Positions 1 to 9,068 are shown, numbered from the stretch's first letter. The stretch: DNA of 64,000 nucleotides from Gammaproteobacteria bacterium (GCA_029862165.1 JAOTXU010000012.1:42586-106585), one strand, 5' to 3'. Made by a program: numbers and translations. Notes: generated by a model from the letters alone, not told the origin.

Positions 1-145
1 GTGCGGCGCCAAGCGTGGCTTGCCCCGCCTCATACCAAATGTTGTCGAGATCGGGCACGGCGGGTGGCCCCGGTCTGGGAGGCGGTTGCTTCATCGACGC
101 ACAGGAGGTGACGAGTAGCGTAATGACAATAAGCAATAGGCGCAT
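1..145 (-). CDS. Putative lipoprotein, N-terminal part (cut by window edge)
   Basis: An uninterrupted minus-strand frame of 48 codons starts with ATG at 145 and runs off the left edge, so only the N-terminus is present. It encodes a basic start (MR), a hydrophobic stretch LLLIVITLLV and then the lipobox-like VTSC, with Cys15 the likely lipidated residue, followed by a proline-rich linker (KQPPPRPGPP). This is a classical lipoprotein signal peptide. A GAGGG ribosome-binding site lies about 8 nt upstream. Function cannot be told from this fragment. The start region lies in an inverted repeat (see 133-175). Confidence 0.68.
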   Translation of the reverse strand, partial: MRLLLIVITLLVTSCASMKQPPPRPGPPAVPDLDNIWYEAGQATLGAA

Positions 146-175
146 GGCTGGTACCCTCGTTCAGGCGCCTATTGC
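133..175 (-). promoter_or_regulatory. Inverted repeat around lipoprotein start codon
   Basis: Perfect 11-bp arms GCAATAGGCGC (133-143) and GCGCCTATTGC (165-175) flank 21 nt. In the minus-strand transcript the 3' arm covers the last base of the start codon and codons 2-5. The loop holds the GAGGG ribosome-binding site and the first two bases of AUG. A hairpin of this kind could control translation. The role is inferred from geometry only. Confidence 0.45.
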
Positions 176-223
176 AACACACTGTGCGCTGAAGCGAAAT
201 CCCGCCGAGAGCAGGGTGATGAC

Positions 224-1039
224 CTACCGGGTTTGCTCTATGAAATGACTCAAAGCGCTGGCATAGGCTGCGCCGGATACGACGTGGGCGTCATTGTGTC
301 CGCCCTGGAGCGAAAAAAAAGTCGTTTGCCCAGGTGCGGCAGCCAATAGCTTCTGACTGAGCTCAAAGGGGATAATTTCGTCTTGCGGGCTGTGCATTAG
401 CAATATTGGGCAGGTGATCGACGCGATGCGCGATACCGTATCGTATTGAATCCTCGCCAACCCGGCGGGCAGATACGGAAAGGCAATTCGAGCCATATCG
501 CGTACCGAACTAAAGGTGGATTCCAGAATCAAAGCTTGCGGTGAGACTTCAACGGCCAACCAGGCCGCAATGGCACCCCCCAGCGACCGGCCAAAGATTA
601 CGATGCGTTGCGGATCGATTCCCTGGTCCTGTGTCAGGTAGTTCCAGGCGGCCAGGGCGTCCCGATAGCTGCCTTGTTCGCTAGGTTTTCCTTCGCTGTG
701 ACCGTAGCCGCGATAGTCGATAATGAATACATTGAGCCCAAGTTGATGAAAGAGATGTATTGTTTCCAGACGGTGAGAGATATTGCCGGCATTACCATGG
801 AAATACAGCAAGACCGGTCCGTCGCGATTGGGCACAAACCAGCCATGCAGCAAAACGCCATCATTGGTTTTGAATTGCACTTCAGAGTATGTCAGACCGG
901 CATCGTTCGGCGTGGCGTCCAGGCGGCGACTGGGTTCATCGGGGAAGTAGATAAAACGGGACTGAAAAAACCACACACTGATAGCAAGCCCTGCATAAGC
1001 GAGGGCAGCCAGACCGAACATGAAAATTACTGTGCGCAT
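224..1039 (-). CDS. Membrane-anchored alpha/beta hydrolase (BEM46/ABHD13-like)
   Basis: A 271-residue serine hydrolase of the alpha/beta-hydrolase fold. Residues 4-24 form one hydrophobic segment, a probable uncleaved signal anchor that places the catalytic domain in the periplasm. The oxyanion-hole motif HGNAGN is at 81-86, the nucleophile elbow GRSLGG at 150-155 (Ser152), and the acid and His candidates are Asp220 (SPQDE) and His249 (GGHND). This order and length match the BEM46/YfhR-type group; the substrate is unknown. The ATG at 1039 lies 26 nt from the divergent metallopeptidase start at 1066, so the two promoters must overlap the gene starts. Confidence 0.85.
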   Translation of the reverse strand: MRTVIFMFGLAALAYAGLAISVWFFQSRFIYFPDEPSRRLDATPNDAGLTYSEVQFKTNDGVLLHGWFVPNRDGPVLLYFHGNAGNISHRLETIHLFHQLGLNVFIIDYRGYGHSEGKPSEQGSYRDALAAWNYLTQDQGIDPQRIVIFGRSLGGAIAAWLAVEVSPQALILESTFSSVRDMARIAFPYLPAGLARIQYDTVSRIASITCPILLMHSPQDEIIPFELSQKLLAAAPGQTTFFSLQGGHNDAHVVSGAAYASALSHFIEQTR

Positions 1040-1065
1040 GTGTGATAAACAATGAGATTAGAACA

Positions 1066-1758
1066 ATGCATATAGTGGCGTTAACGGTCCTGATCGTCGC
1101 CTTCCTGATAGGTCCATCGATGTGGGTACAGCACGTGCTGCGAAAATACAGCGAGCCTGCAGACCGTTATCCTGGCACCGGTGGCGAGCTGGCGCGACAT
1201 CTGCTCGATCGACTCAATCTGCATCACATCGGCGTCGAGTCCGTTGATGCCGCCAAAGGTGGCGATCATTACGACCCGCAGGCCGGTATGGTACGTCTTA
1301 CGCCGGACAAATTCTCTGGTCGATCGCTCACCGCGATTACTGTTGCGGCTCATGAAGTCGGCCATGCGATGCAGGACCGAGACGGTTTCGCGCCGCTCCG
1401 CTGGCGCACGAACCTGATAAAAGTCGTTGCCGTGAGCAACAAAGCCGGTGCGGGTTTGTTGGTGGTGGCGCCGGTCGTCGGGCTGCTGACCAGAACGCCG
1501 GTCGCTGGCTTGCTGTTTGCGGCTGGCGGAGTAATCAGTCTGGGTACCGGCGCGCTCGTCCACCTGGTGACGCTGCCGACGGAATTCGATGCGAGTTTTG
1601 GGCGCGCGCTGCCGATATTGAAAGGTGATGATATTTTGCTACCCGGCGATCAGCGACATGCGAAACGTCTGTTGACGGCCGCTGCGCTCACTTATGTTTC
1701 GTCAGCATTGATGAGCCTGCTCAACGTCGGCCGTTGGCTGGCGATACTCCGTCGTTAG
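1066..1758 (+). CDS. YugP-family zinc metallopeptidase, membrane protein
   Basis: A 230-residue integral-membrane neutral zinc metallopeptidase of the YugP type. An N-terminal membrane segment (about 3-20) is followed by a soluble part carrying HEVGH (96-100), the zinc-binding HExxH signature, and then hydrophobic segments near 125-170 and 205-225. Family members start with a hydrophobic helix like this one, so I prefer the ATG at 1066, with GAG 9 nt upstream. An in-frame GTG at 1042 would add eight polar residues. The 3' end overlaps the convergent DUF192 gene by 38 nt. The physiological substrate of this family is poorly known. Confidence 0.85.
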   Translation: MHIVALTVLIVAFLIGPSMWVQHVLRKYSEPADRYPGTGGELARHLLDRLNLHHIGVESVDAAKGGDHYDPQAGMVRLTPDKFSGRSLTAITVAAHEVGHAMQDRDGFAPLRWRTNLIKVVAVSNKAGAGLLVVAPVVGLLTRTPVAGLLFAAGGVISLGTGALVHLVTLPTEFDASFGRALPILKGDDILLPGDQRHAKRLLTAAALTYVSSALMSLLNVGRWLAILRR

Positions 1759-2230
1759 ACCGCGTAGCGAAGGCGCTGTGAATTACTTTGTCGCCCGGTG
1801 CGAGGTTCAGACGCTTGCTTGTGCCGGCATTGAGTTCCAGCACACCCATTACCGCTTCTTCTGATGAAATCGATTCAAGCGATCCGGGCACTGTATTGCT
1901 GGCAATACTGGAGATCGTGCCATCAGCGCGGATGAACAGCATATCCAGTGGCAGTATCGTATTTTTCATCCACATGCTGGTCACACGCGATTTTTTGTTG
2001 ATAAATAACATGCCGTAATCGGCTGGTAATGTTCGGACAAACATCAGACCGTGTTCCCGTTGTTGTGGGCTAACGGCCAGGTAAACAGTAAAATTGTAAT
2101 CTGTGCCGGTGGTGGTTTTAATACCCAGCGGTGCGGCAAAAAAACCAGACAAGGCAGGGTCACGCTCACCGGCACACGACAACCCGGTAAGGAAAATCAA
2201 AATCGCAGCGACCTGAAGTTTTGTAGTCAT
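1721..2230 (-). CDS. DUF192 family lipoprotein
   Basis: A 169-residue DUF192 protein: the family core GLMFVRTLPADYGMLF followed by a W-M-K-N-T motif and LDMLFI is present in the middle of the chain. The N-terminus MTTKLQVAAILIFLTGLSCAG has a lipobox (LSC), so it is probably a lipoprotein. DUF192 proteins are small exported beta-rich proteins of unknown activity. The frame stays open up to 2302, but those 24 extra codons would be read through the hairpin of the OmpA terminator at 2265-2299, so the ATG at 2230 is the better start. Its stop lies inside the convergent metallopeptidase gene. Confidence 0.85.
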   Translation of the reverse strand: MTTKLQVAAILIFLTGLSCAGERDPALSGFFAAPLGIKTTTGTDYNFTVYLAVSPQQREHGLMFVRTLPADYGMLFINKKSRVTSMWMKNTILPLDMLFIRADGTISSIASNTVPGSLESISSEEAVMGVLELNAGTSKRLNLAPGDKVIHSAFATRSNDGVSPANGRR

Positions 2231-2264
2231 GCTTGTTTTGACCAGCCCGGCGCGCCTGTTTCGC

Positions 2265-2299
2265 AAAGAAAAAGCCCGGCAGATTTCGCTGCCGGGCTT
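2265..2299 (-). terminator. Rho-independent terminator of the OmpA-like gene
   Basis: An 11-bp perfect GC-rich stem (2272-2282 with 2289-2299, six-base loop) lies 19 nt after the OmpA stop. Read on the minus strand it ends in TTTTTCTTT. It separates the OmpA-like gene from the DUF192 gene and decides the DUF192 start. Confidence 0.85.
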
Positions 2300-2317
2300 C
2301 ATTATAGCCTGATCAGG

Positions 2318-3601
2318 CTAATTCAATATCCGCAGATGGACGCGACGATTGCGTTGACGACCAGGACGTGTCGCGTTATCAGCGATCGGATTGGCTTCGC
2401 CGTAACCGGTCGCTGAAATGTTGTCGCCATTGGCACCTTTGGATATCAGGTACCGCCGCACCGACTCGGCGCGTTTCTGCGACAGATACTCGTTAAAGAC
2501 CTCGGGACCGCTGGTATCGGTAAAACCGCAGGCTTCAACCTTCAGTTCGGGATGGCGACGCAGCGTCTGTGCTGCCTGATCGAGGATTGCTGTTGATTCG
2601 CCGACTAAATCGGCTGAATTGAGTTCGAACCGCACCCCGGGCAATACAATCTTGTCACGAATCGTGCAGCCACGGACATCGATACGTGCACCCTCGGGCG
2701 TATCGTTGCAACTATCGAGGCTGTCGACGACTCCGTCGCCGTCGGAATCCAGCTCGCAACCCACTGCGTTGACGCTGGCTGAAGGAGATGTGTCCGGACA
2801 TTGGTCGTCATTGTCGCTAACCCCGTCGCCATCACTGTCGACTTGAATTGCGCAACCGCGGCGGTCCACATTGGTTGACTTCGGAGTGTTTGGGCAGCGA
2901 TCTTTGCTGTTTGCAACGCCATCGCCGTCGCCGTCCAGCTCGCAGCCGAATTCGTCGGCATGCGCTCCTGCTCCCGTAGCCGGGCATCGATCGACGTCGT
3001 TTGGCACACCGTCACCATCCGAATCCGGGCTGACGCTTGGGCCGGAGGCCGAGGCATCACCAATCGGTATGTACAGACCGCCCATCAAAAGCAAATCCGA
3101 GAAGTCGGGGCTGTGAAAATCCCGCCGATAGCGAACTTCGCCGCGAAAACGTGCCGCTGAATCACCCAGTGGCGCGATCATACCGAGACCCAGTGTGGCC
3201 ATGAAATTATCGTAATCCAATTCCGGACCGGTGCCGACGCCCTCGACGATGTTAGGCGATATCCAGCCGGTCCCGAGTACCACGTAGGGCGAAATCAGCC
3301 CCGTTGACCCGAGATCTCGCAGCAAATCGACTCCTACACCCATCGGGAGGAATTCGTTGACACCGCGGTGCACACCGCCGAACAGCGAGAATTCCAAGGC
3401 CCATCGATTGTTAAGCTGCTTGCCAAAACCAAGAGCGGCCGAAAAACCCTGATCCGATGCGCGGTCCTTATCCTCGAAGGTCGCGCCGATCAAAGGCGAG
3501 AAATACCACTGGTCTTCCGCAGCGAGCCAGTCGCTGGCGGCGGCAGAGGAGGCTATCCCGAGCCCCAGAAACAGTGTCGCGATTAACATGCCTCTGCTCA
3601 T
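2318..3601 (-). CDS. OmpA-family outer-membrane protein with thrombospondin type 3 repeats
   Basis: A 427-residue outer-membrane protein in three parts. A cleavable signal peptide ends near AAAS (about 20-23). Residues about 25-180 resemble an eight-stranded OmpA-type barrel. Residues about 195-310 hold four calcium-binding thrombospondin type 3 repeats of the pattern DSDGDGVxDxxDxCP. The C-terminal OmpA/MotB peptidoglycan-binding domain (about 315-427) contains the expected EACGFTDTSG and NRRVHLRI motifs. It should tie the outer membrane to peptidoglycan, as OprF-like proteins do. A GGAG ribosome-binding site precedes the ATG at 3601, and a strong terminator follows the stop. Confidence 0.92.
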   Translation of the reverse strand: MSRGMLIATLFLGLGIASSAAASDWLAAEDQWYFSPLIGATFEDKDRASDQGFSAALGFGKQLNNRWALEFSLFGGVHRGVNEFLPMGVGVDLLRDLGSTGLISPYVVLGTGWISPNIVEGVGTGPELDYDNFMATLGLGMIAPLGDSAARFRGEVRYRRDFHSPDFSDLLLMGGLYIPIGDASASGPSVSPDSDGDGVPNDVDRCPATGAGAHADEFGCELDGDGDGVANSKDRCPNTPKSTNVDRRGCAIQVDSDGDGVSDNDDQCPDTSPSASVNAVGCELDSDGDGVVDSLDSCNDTPEGARIDVRGCTIRDKIVLPGVRFELNSADLVGESTAILDQAAQTLRRHPELKVEACGFTDTSGPEVFNEYLSQKRAESVRRYLISKGANGDNISATGYGEANPIADNATRPGRQRNRRVHLRILN

Positions 3602-3780
3602 TTAATGTGCTCCATTATTAAAGGCTTACGATGCGCCGGGCATCATCTCGGGTTTGCAGCGCACACAATGTACCACAGCAATATTGTTACGTCCGTCACA
3701 GTAGCCGGTATAGGCAACTCCCACAAAGGGGCATCAGGTGCCAAATGAAATTTGGCAGTTCGAACGTCTATACATTCCGA

Positions 3781-5394
3781 CTAATCGATAATTTCGCGGC
3801 CGAGCTTCCGCCAGATATCACCGGCGACCCGTAACGGGTCGGCGTTCTGGCTGGTGTCGATGAATATAGTCAAAGCCTGCTCGGCGCTGCTGAGCGGTTC
3901 AGCCAAGGTTTGCTGGTATTCCAGTACGGCACGATTGGCTTCGGAAGCATCAACACCGTCCCGTTCTCGTTGTAAGACGCGATCGCGCAGCACGGCCTCG
4001 TCAGCATGACACTCGAGTATGATCAGTGCGCAACCTGCATCTCGTGTCAGGTCGACGAATAGTTCACGTTGCGCACTCTTTAGGAATGTAGCGTCGACTA
4101 TTACATCCAGATTGGCCGCAAGCAGGTCCCGCGTGCGGTCACGCAAATACTCGTAGACTTCTCGGGTGGCAGCCGTGCTGTAGATGCCTTGTTCTACATC
4201 AGCGCCACTATGTTGTGCCGCATCGATGCCATGCAGGCGTTTGCGCTCGATATCGGAACGAATACGTATGGCCGGCAGCGCGGAGCATAAGCGTGTGGTC
4301 AACCACGTTTTGCCGGAGCCGGACGCACCCATTGTGAGTATGACGACCGGGCGACGTGGACGGGTGGCACGTTCTGCCAGCGCGAGATGCATGCGGTAAT
4401 GACGTGCGGCATCCGCGTACACAACGCTACGGGGGGATTCCTGTTCAGCCCGTAGCGCGGCAATTTTAGCCCGCACCATCGAAGCATAAACCAGATAAAA
4501 ACGCAGCGTAACTGCCCCGCTGTAGTCTCCGGTCAGTTCCAAATAGCGATTCAATAATCGCCAGGCCAGATCGATACGTTGTCGTGCGGCCAGGTCCATG
4601 ACTACAAAACCCAGTTCGGACATGACATCGCGCCAGCGTAATTTTGCGTCGAACTCTATGCAGTCAAACGCCAATATATTGCCCTCGAAACGAGTCAGGT
4701 TCGACAAGTGCAAATCGCCGTGGCACTCGCGGATGAATCCGTCTCGCCGGCGCTGCTCCATGCGGGGCGTCAGCAGAGTAATTTGTGTGTCGGTCCATTC
4801 GCGCAGTCTCTGCAGGGTCAGTTGGTCGGCCGTATCGTCAATGAGTGGTTCCAACGTGGCAAAATTCTCGATAGCCGGGGTCGCAATCGACTCGACCGTG
4901 CCCCATTGGTCGTCCGGTTTTGCGACGGGCGCCTGGGTGTGCATTCCGCTGATTGCCACGGCCAGATCGTCCATGTCACGAAACTCCAGCCCCGCCTCTT
5001 GCAGTTGCCGGTCCAGTTGCTGATCTTGCGGGAATTCGCGCATTTTCACGGCGTACTCGAGCACCGTCGCCTCGGTTACATCGTCGCTGACGATCACTGG
5101 CTGGGACTCGTTGCCGGTGATGGCGACGACGGATTGATACAGCGCCGGCGCCAGTCGTTGGTTGAGTCGTAACTCTTCTTGACAGGCGGCTTTACGTTGC
5201 TCCAACGTGCTGAAATCGAGAAAAGGCAGGTTCAACGGCCGCTTGATCTTGTAGGCATACCGGCCGGTCAGCAGGACCCATGAGATATGTGTCTCAATGA
5301 CACGGACCGTATCGACTGGATGTGGCCAGACCTCTGGACGGCATAAGGCCTGGATCAGTGGGGGCAGATTCTGCTGAACCGCGTTGGAATGCAT
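3781..5394 (-). CDS. Two-domain ATPase: aminoglycoside-phosphotransferase-like domain plus P-loop kinase
   Basis: A 537-residue protein of the COG2187/COG0645 fusion type. The N-terminal half (about 20-330) is a kinase-like fold with a phosphotransferase-type catalytic signature, ECHGDLHLSNL followed by FDCIEFD. The C-terminal half has a Walker A motif GASGSGKT (near 353) and looks like a zeta-toxin/adenylylsulfate-kinase-type P-loop kinase. Such fused proteins are widespread in proteobacteria but their substrates are not established, and the likeness to antibiotic kinases does not show resistance. ATG at 5394 follows AAGAG; the frame is open nine codons further up to a TTG. It is divergent from the oxidoreductase operon, with 51 nt between starts. 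Confidence 0.85.
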   Translation of the reverse strand: MHSNAVQQNLPPLIQALCRPEVWPHPVDTVRVIETHISWVLLTGRYAYKIKRPLNLPFLDFSTLEQRKAACQEELRLNQRLAPALYQSVVAITGNESQPVIVSDDVTEATVLEYAVKMREFPQDQQLDRQLQEAGLEFRDMDDLAVAISGMHTQAPVAKPDDQWGTVESIATPAIENFATLEPLIDDTADQLTLQRLREWTDTQITLLTPRMEQRRRDGFIRECHGDLHLSNLTRFEGNILAFDCIEFDAKLRWRDVMSELGFVVMDLAARQRIDLAWRLLNRYLELTGDYSGAVTLRFYLVYASMVRAKIAALRAEQESPRSVVYADAARHYRMHLALAERATRPRRPVVILTMGASGSGKTWLTTRLCSALPAIRIRSDIERKRLHGIDAAQHSGADVEQGIYSTAATREVYEYLRDRTRDLLAANLDVIVDATFLKSAQRELFVDLTRDAGCALIILECHADEAVLRDRVLQRERDGVDASEANRAVLEYQQTLAEPLSSAEQALTIFIDTSQNADPLRVAGDIWRKLGREIID

Positions 5395-5445
5395 GACTGA
5401 ACTCTTCGCTACACCTGTCAAACTACATTAATATGCGGGCTATGT

Positions 5446-7281
5446 ATGCAACCCGGGCACTGGCCGCGGCGGACAACAACTGTGAAGCCGACAGACACTT
5501 CGAACCCTGACTATTTCCACAAGGTGGTGGATTGTCAATGGGCCTGTCCGGCTCATACGAATGTGCCTGAGTATATACGGCTCATTGCGCAGGGACGCAA
5601 TGCCGATGCATACATGCTCAATCGTGATTCCAACGTCTTTCCCGGCATACTCGGGCGTGTTTGCGATCGCCCCTGTGAGCCCGCGTGCCGCCGCGGACGC
5701 ATTGAAGACAAACCGGTTGCGATTTGCCGACTCAAGAGAGTCGCGGCAGATCTCAGCGAAGACATACGAGACCGCTTGCCGCGCGCGCCGGCGAAGGCCA
5801 ACGGGAAAAAAATTGCCCTGATCGGTGCCGGGTGTGCGTCACTGACTGTAGCCAACGATTTGTTACCGCTTGGGTACGAAGTCGTCATCTATGAAAAGCT
5901 CGGTGAAACAGGTGGGCTGATGCGTAGCAATATCCCGCGCTTCCGTCTGCCGCCGGCAGTTCTGGATACCGAGATCAACGCCATTATCGATATGGGTGCA
6001 GAGCTGCGTCTGAACTCGCCAGTAGAGAGCATGAAGTCATTACTCGATGAAGGCTATGACGCGATCTTTGTCGGTAGCGGTGCGCCACATGGCAAAAATC
6101 TGGAGTTGCCGGGACGCTACGACACAGATCGTATCCACATCGGTATCGCGTGGCTGGAATCGGTGGCTTTTGAACACGTCGATTCAATCGGCGAAACGGT
6201 GTTAATTATCGGCGGTGGCAATACCGCAATGGATTGTTGTCGCAGCTCGTTGCGCTTGGGGGGTAAAGACGTAAAGGTCATGGCGCGTAAACCGCGCAAT
6301 CTGCTCAAGGCTTCTGATTGGGAACTGGAAGACGCCGAAGAGGAGCAAGTTGAGATTCTGCTAAATCACTCACCGGAAGAATTTGTCATCGACAAGGGCA
6401 AACTTGTCGGTATGAAATTCGCCCGTGTCGAATGGCACGACGATGGCAGCGGCCGACTCAAGGCGAAGACGCTGGATCATATCGTCTTGCCGTGTGACGA
6501 CGTTATCCTCGCTATCGGGCAGGAAAACGCATTCCCCTGGATTGAGCGCGATATCGGTCTCGAGTTTGATCAGTGGGACGTACCGGTGGTCGATGAGGTG
6601 ACTTATCAGTCAGCTCGCCCAGGAATATTCTTTGGTGGTGACTCGGCGTTTGGCCCGAAAAATATTATCTGGGCAGTGGAGCATGGGCACCAGGCAGCGA
6701 TTTCAATGCACAAGTATTGTCACAGCCAGTCAATGACCGATCGGTTGCCCTATGGTGTCAATCTGGCCAGCACCAAGATGAGTATTCATGAATGGAGCTA
6801 CAGCAATGACTTCGATCCGGCTGAACGGCGCTTGATGCCGCATGTGAGTTTGCAGGAGCGCTTCAAGAAACTCGATATTGAAGTTGAGCTGGGCTTTACT
6901 TTCGATCAGACCGTAACGGAAGTCGAACGGTGTCTAAACTGTGATATTCAAACCGTGTTTTCGACCAAGCTTTGTATCGAGTGTGATGCCTGTATCGATA
7001 TCTGCCCGGTCGATTGTCTGACCATTACCCACAATGGTGAGGAAGTCGATTTACGCGGCCGCTTGCGTGCGCCTGCCGAGAATCTGGAGCAGGATCTGTA
7101 TGTTTCAGAGGGGTTGCCACAAACTGGACGCGTGATGGTCAAAGACGAAAACCTGTGCGTACATTGTGGTCTGTGCGCCGAGCGTTGTCCCACCGCGGCC
7201 TGGGACATGCAGAAGTCCGATCTTGTTATTCCCTACGCCAGCGACGAACCGGTATGTCCGACGAAACGCAAAGCCGGGTAA
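5446..7281 (+). CDS. GltD-like FAD/NAD(P) oxidoreductase with 4Fe-4S domains
   Basis: A 611-residue flavo-iron-sulfur protein, related to the glutamate synthase small subunit. The N-terminal part has Cys-rich Fe-S motifs (CQWACPAH, CDRPCEPACRRG). Next come the FAD Rossmann motif GAGCAS (near 126) and the NAD(P) motif GGGNTAMD (near 257). The C-terminus has a bacterial ferredoxin domain with two CxxCxxC clusters (CIECDACIDICP near 510, CVHCGLCAERCP near 570). It probably passes electrons between NAD(P)H and the 2-oxoacid oxidoreductase encoded by the next two genes, which its reading frame overlaps by 28 nt. An in-frame GTG at 5482 is an alternative start just before conserved sequence. Confidence 0.88.
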   Translation: MQPGHWPRRTTTVKPTDTSNPDYFHKVVDCQWACPAHTNVPEYIRLIAQGRNADAYMLNRDSNVFPGILGRVCDRPCEPACRRGRIEDKPVAICRLKRVAADLSEDIRDRLPRAPAKANGKKIALIGAGCASLTVANDLLPLGYEVVIYEKLGETGGLMRSNIPRFRLPPAVLDTEINAIIDMGAELRLNSPVESMKSLLDEGYDAIFVGSGAPHGKNLELPGRYDTDRIHIGIAWLESVAFEHVDSIGETVLIIGGGNTAMDCCRSSLRLGGKDVKVMARKPRNLLKASDWELEDAEEEQVEILLNHSPEEFVIDKGKLVGMKFARVEWHDDGSGRLKAKTLDHIVLPCDDVILAIGQENAFPWIERDIGLEFDQWDVPVVDEVTYQSARPGIFFGGDSAFGPKNIIWAVEHGHQAAISMHKYCHSQSMTDRLPYGVNLASTKMSIHEWSYSNDFDPAERRLMPHVSLQERFKKLDIEVELGFTFDQTVTEVERCLNCDIQTVFSTKLCIECDACIDICPVDCLTITHNGEEVDLRGRLRAPAENLEQDLYVSEGLPQTGRVMVKDENLCVHCGLCAERCPTAAWDMQKSDLVIPYASDEPVCPTKRKAG

Positions 7282-9068
7282 ACGATTTCGTCATTAAGCT
7301 GGCCAACGTCAACGGGACGGGGTCAGCCAGTGCCAACAGCCTGCTGATGAAGTCTATCTTCCGCATGGGTATACCCGTGATGGGAAAGAATTATTTTCCG
7401 TCCAACATTCAGGGGTTGCCGACCTGGTACGAGGTGCGTGTTACACGTGACGGTCACACAGCGCGCTCAGGTAATGTGGATTTGATGGTTGCCATCAACG
7501 CTCAGACTTATACGCAGGATTTGGCCGAGGTATCTGCCGGTGGCTATTTGCTCTATGACTCGACCTGGCAGCGGAGTCGCGAACTGAAACGTGACGATGT
7601 AACTGTCATCGGCGTTCCACTGGCGGGTTTGTGTAACGAGAAATTCCAAGGCGCACGAGCCCGCATACTCATGAAGAATGTATGTTATGTCGGCGTATTG
7701 GCCGCGTTGCTGGATATCGATCTTGATGTCATACGCACATTACTGGAAGAGACTTTTGCGTCGAAGGTCGAACTGGTCAAGTCCAATTTGGAGGCCATAG
7801 AGCTGGGTTACGACTATGCGCGCGAGCATTTCGATTGCCCGCTGCCGTTCCATGTCGAGCCGATGGACAAGACCGCCGGACACGTGATGATTGATGGCAA
7901 TACCGCTGCGGCGCTGGGTTGTGTTTATGCCGGGGCCACCGTTGGTGCCTGGTATCCGATTACACCGTCAACCTCTCTGATGGACGCGTTCAAAGTGTTT
8001 TGTCATCGTTTTCGTGTTGATCCGGACACCGGCGAGAACAATTTCTGCATCATCCAGGCGGAAGACGAACTGGCCGCAATCGGCATGGTCATGGGGGCCG
8101 GCTGGAATGGCGCGCGCGCTTTTACCCCCACCAGCGGGCCTGGCATTTCGTTGATGAATGAATTTATCGGATTTGGCTATTTCGCGGAAATTCCTGCGGT
8201 GTTGTTTGACGTTCAGCGTGTTGGTCCATCTACGGGCATGCCGACGCGGACACAGCAGTGCGATCTCATGTCCTGTGCCTATGCGTCACATGGCGATACG
8301 CGGCATGTCTTGCTCTTTCCGGCAGACCCGGCTGAATGTTTTGAATCGGCGGTGACGGCGTTTGATCTGGCCGAACGCCTGCAAACACCGGTTTTCGTGA
8401 TGAGCGATCTGGACATCGGCATGAACGACTGGATGGTGCCAGAGTTGACCTGGGACGATGGCTATCAACCGGATCGAGGCAAAGTACTCAACAAAGAAGA
8501 ACTTGAGCAGGCTGAAACTTTTTATCGTTACCTGGATGTCGATGGCGATGGCATCTGCTACCGAAGTTATCCAGGTGTGCACCCAAAGGGTGCCTATTTT
8601 TTACGCGGCTCAGGCCACAACGACAAGGGGCAGTACACAGAAGATGCCGGTGAATATCGCGATCTCGTGGATCGTTTGCGACGCAAATGGAATACGGCGA
8701 AAGAGCTCGTGCCGGGCCCGGTGATCAGTGGTTCATCCAACCGGCTGGGCGTCATTTCCATGGGCTCCTGCGATGGCGCAGTACGCGAGGCGATCGCCCA
8801 ATTTGAGCGCAAGGGCGTGAGCCTGGATTACATGCGTTTGCGGGCTTTCCCGTTTTCCGAAACGGTACGCCGGTTTATCGATGACCATGAGCAGCTTTAT
8901 GTCGTGGAACAAAACCGCGACGCACAGCTCAGGACACTGTTAATCAATGAGCTGGAGCCCGACGTGGCCAAGCTAGTGTCGATGCTGCACTACAGTGGCC
9001 TGCCTATCAACTGTCGTTTCATAATCGAGGCTATCGAAGCCAGCCTCGACAAGGGTGTGGCCGCATGA
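7254..9068 (+). CDS. 2-oxoacid:acceptor oxidoreductase, fused gamma-alpha subunit (KorA-like)
   Basis: A 604-residue subunit of a thiamine-pyrophosphate-dependent 2-oxoacid:ferredoxin oxidoreductase. Residues about 10-190 are the gamma domain (GTGSASANS near the start) and about 200-604 the alpha (pyrimidine-binding) domain, containing the YPITPSTSLMD motif, QAEDELAAIGMVMGA and TSGPGISLM. The gamma-first order is the one usual for 2-oxoglutarate enzymes, but substrate cannot be settled by eye. The ATG at 7254 lies inside the 3' end of the upstream gene, and the stop overlaps the beta subunit start (ATGA at 9065), so the three genes are one translationally coupled operon. Confidence 0.9.
   Translation: MSDETQSRVNDFVIKLANVNGTGSASANSLLMKSIFRMGIPVMGKNYFPSNIQGLPTWYEVRVTRDGHTARSGNVDLMVAINAQTYTQDLAEVSAGGYLLYDSTWQRSRELKRDDVTVIGVPLAGLCNEKFQGARARILMKNVCYVGVLAALLDIDLDVIRTLLEETFASKVELVKSNLEAIELGYDYAREHFDCPLPFHVEPMDKTAGHVMIDGNTAAALGCVYAGATVGAWYPITPSTSLMDAFKVFCHRFRVDPDTGENNFCIIQAEDELAAIGMVMGAGWNGARAFTPTSGPGISLMNEFIGFGYFAEIPAVLFDVQRVGPSTGMPTRTQQCDLMSCAYASHGDTRHVLLFPADPAECFESAVTAFDLAERLQTPVFVMSDLDIGMNDWMVPELTWDDGYQPDRGKVLNKEELEQAETFYRYLDVDGDGICYRSYPGVHPKGAYFLRGSGHNDKGQYTEDAGEYRDLVDRLRRKWNTAKELVPGPVISGSSNRLGVISMGSCDGAVREAIAQFERKGVSLDYMRLRAFPFSETVRRFIDDHEQLYVVEQNRDAQLRTLLINELEPDVAKLVSMLHYSGLPINCRFIIEAIEASLDKGVAA

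Noticed and set aside
15..248. Plus-strand open frame of 77 codons near the left edge
   Set aside because: It lies antisense to the lipoprotein start and has no ribosome-binding site or protein-like composition.
608..1045. Plus-strand open frame of 145 codons
   Set aside because: It is antisense to the hydrolase gene, which has full family motifs.
3740..3756. Inverted repeat GCCAAAT-GAA-ATTTGGC
   Set aside because: Short stem without T run on either strand; may be an operator, but nothing supports it.
3781..5394. Aminoglycoside resistance gene
   Set aside because: The kinase-like domain is fused to a P-loop kinase, matching a general family of unknown substrate; no mobile element nearby.
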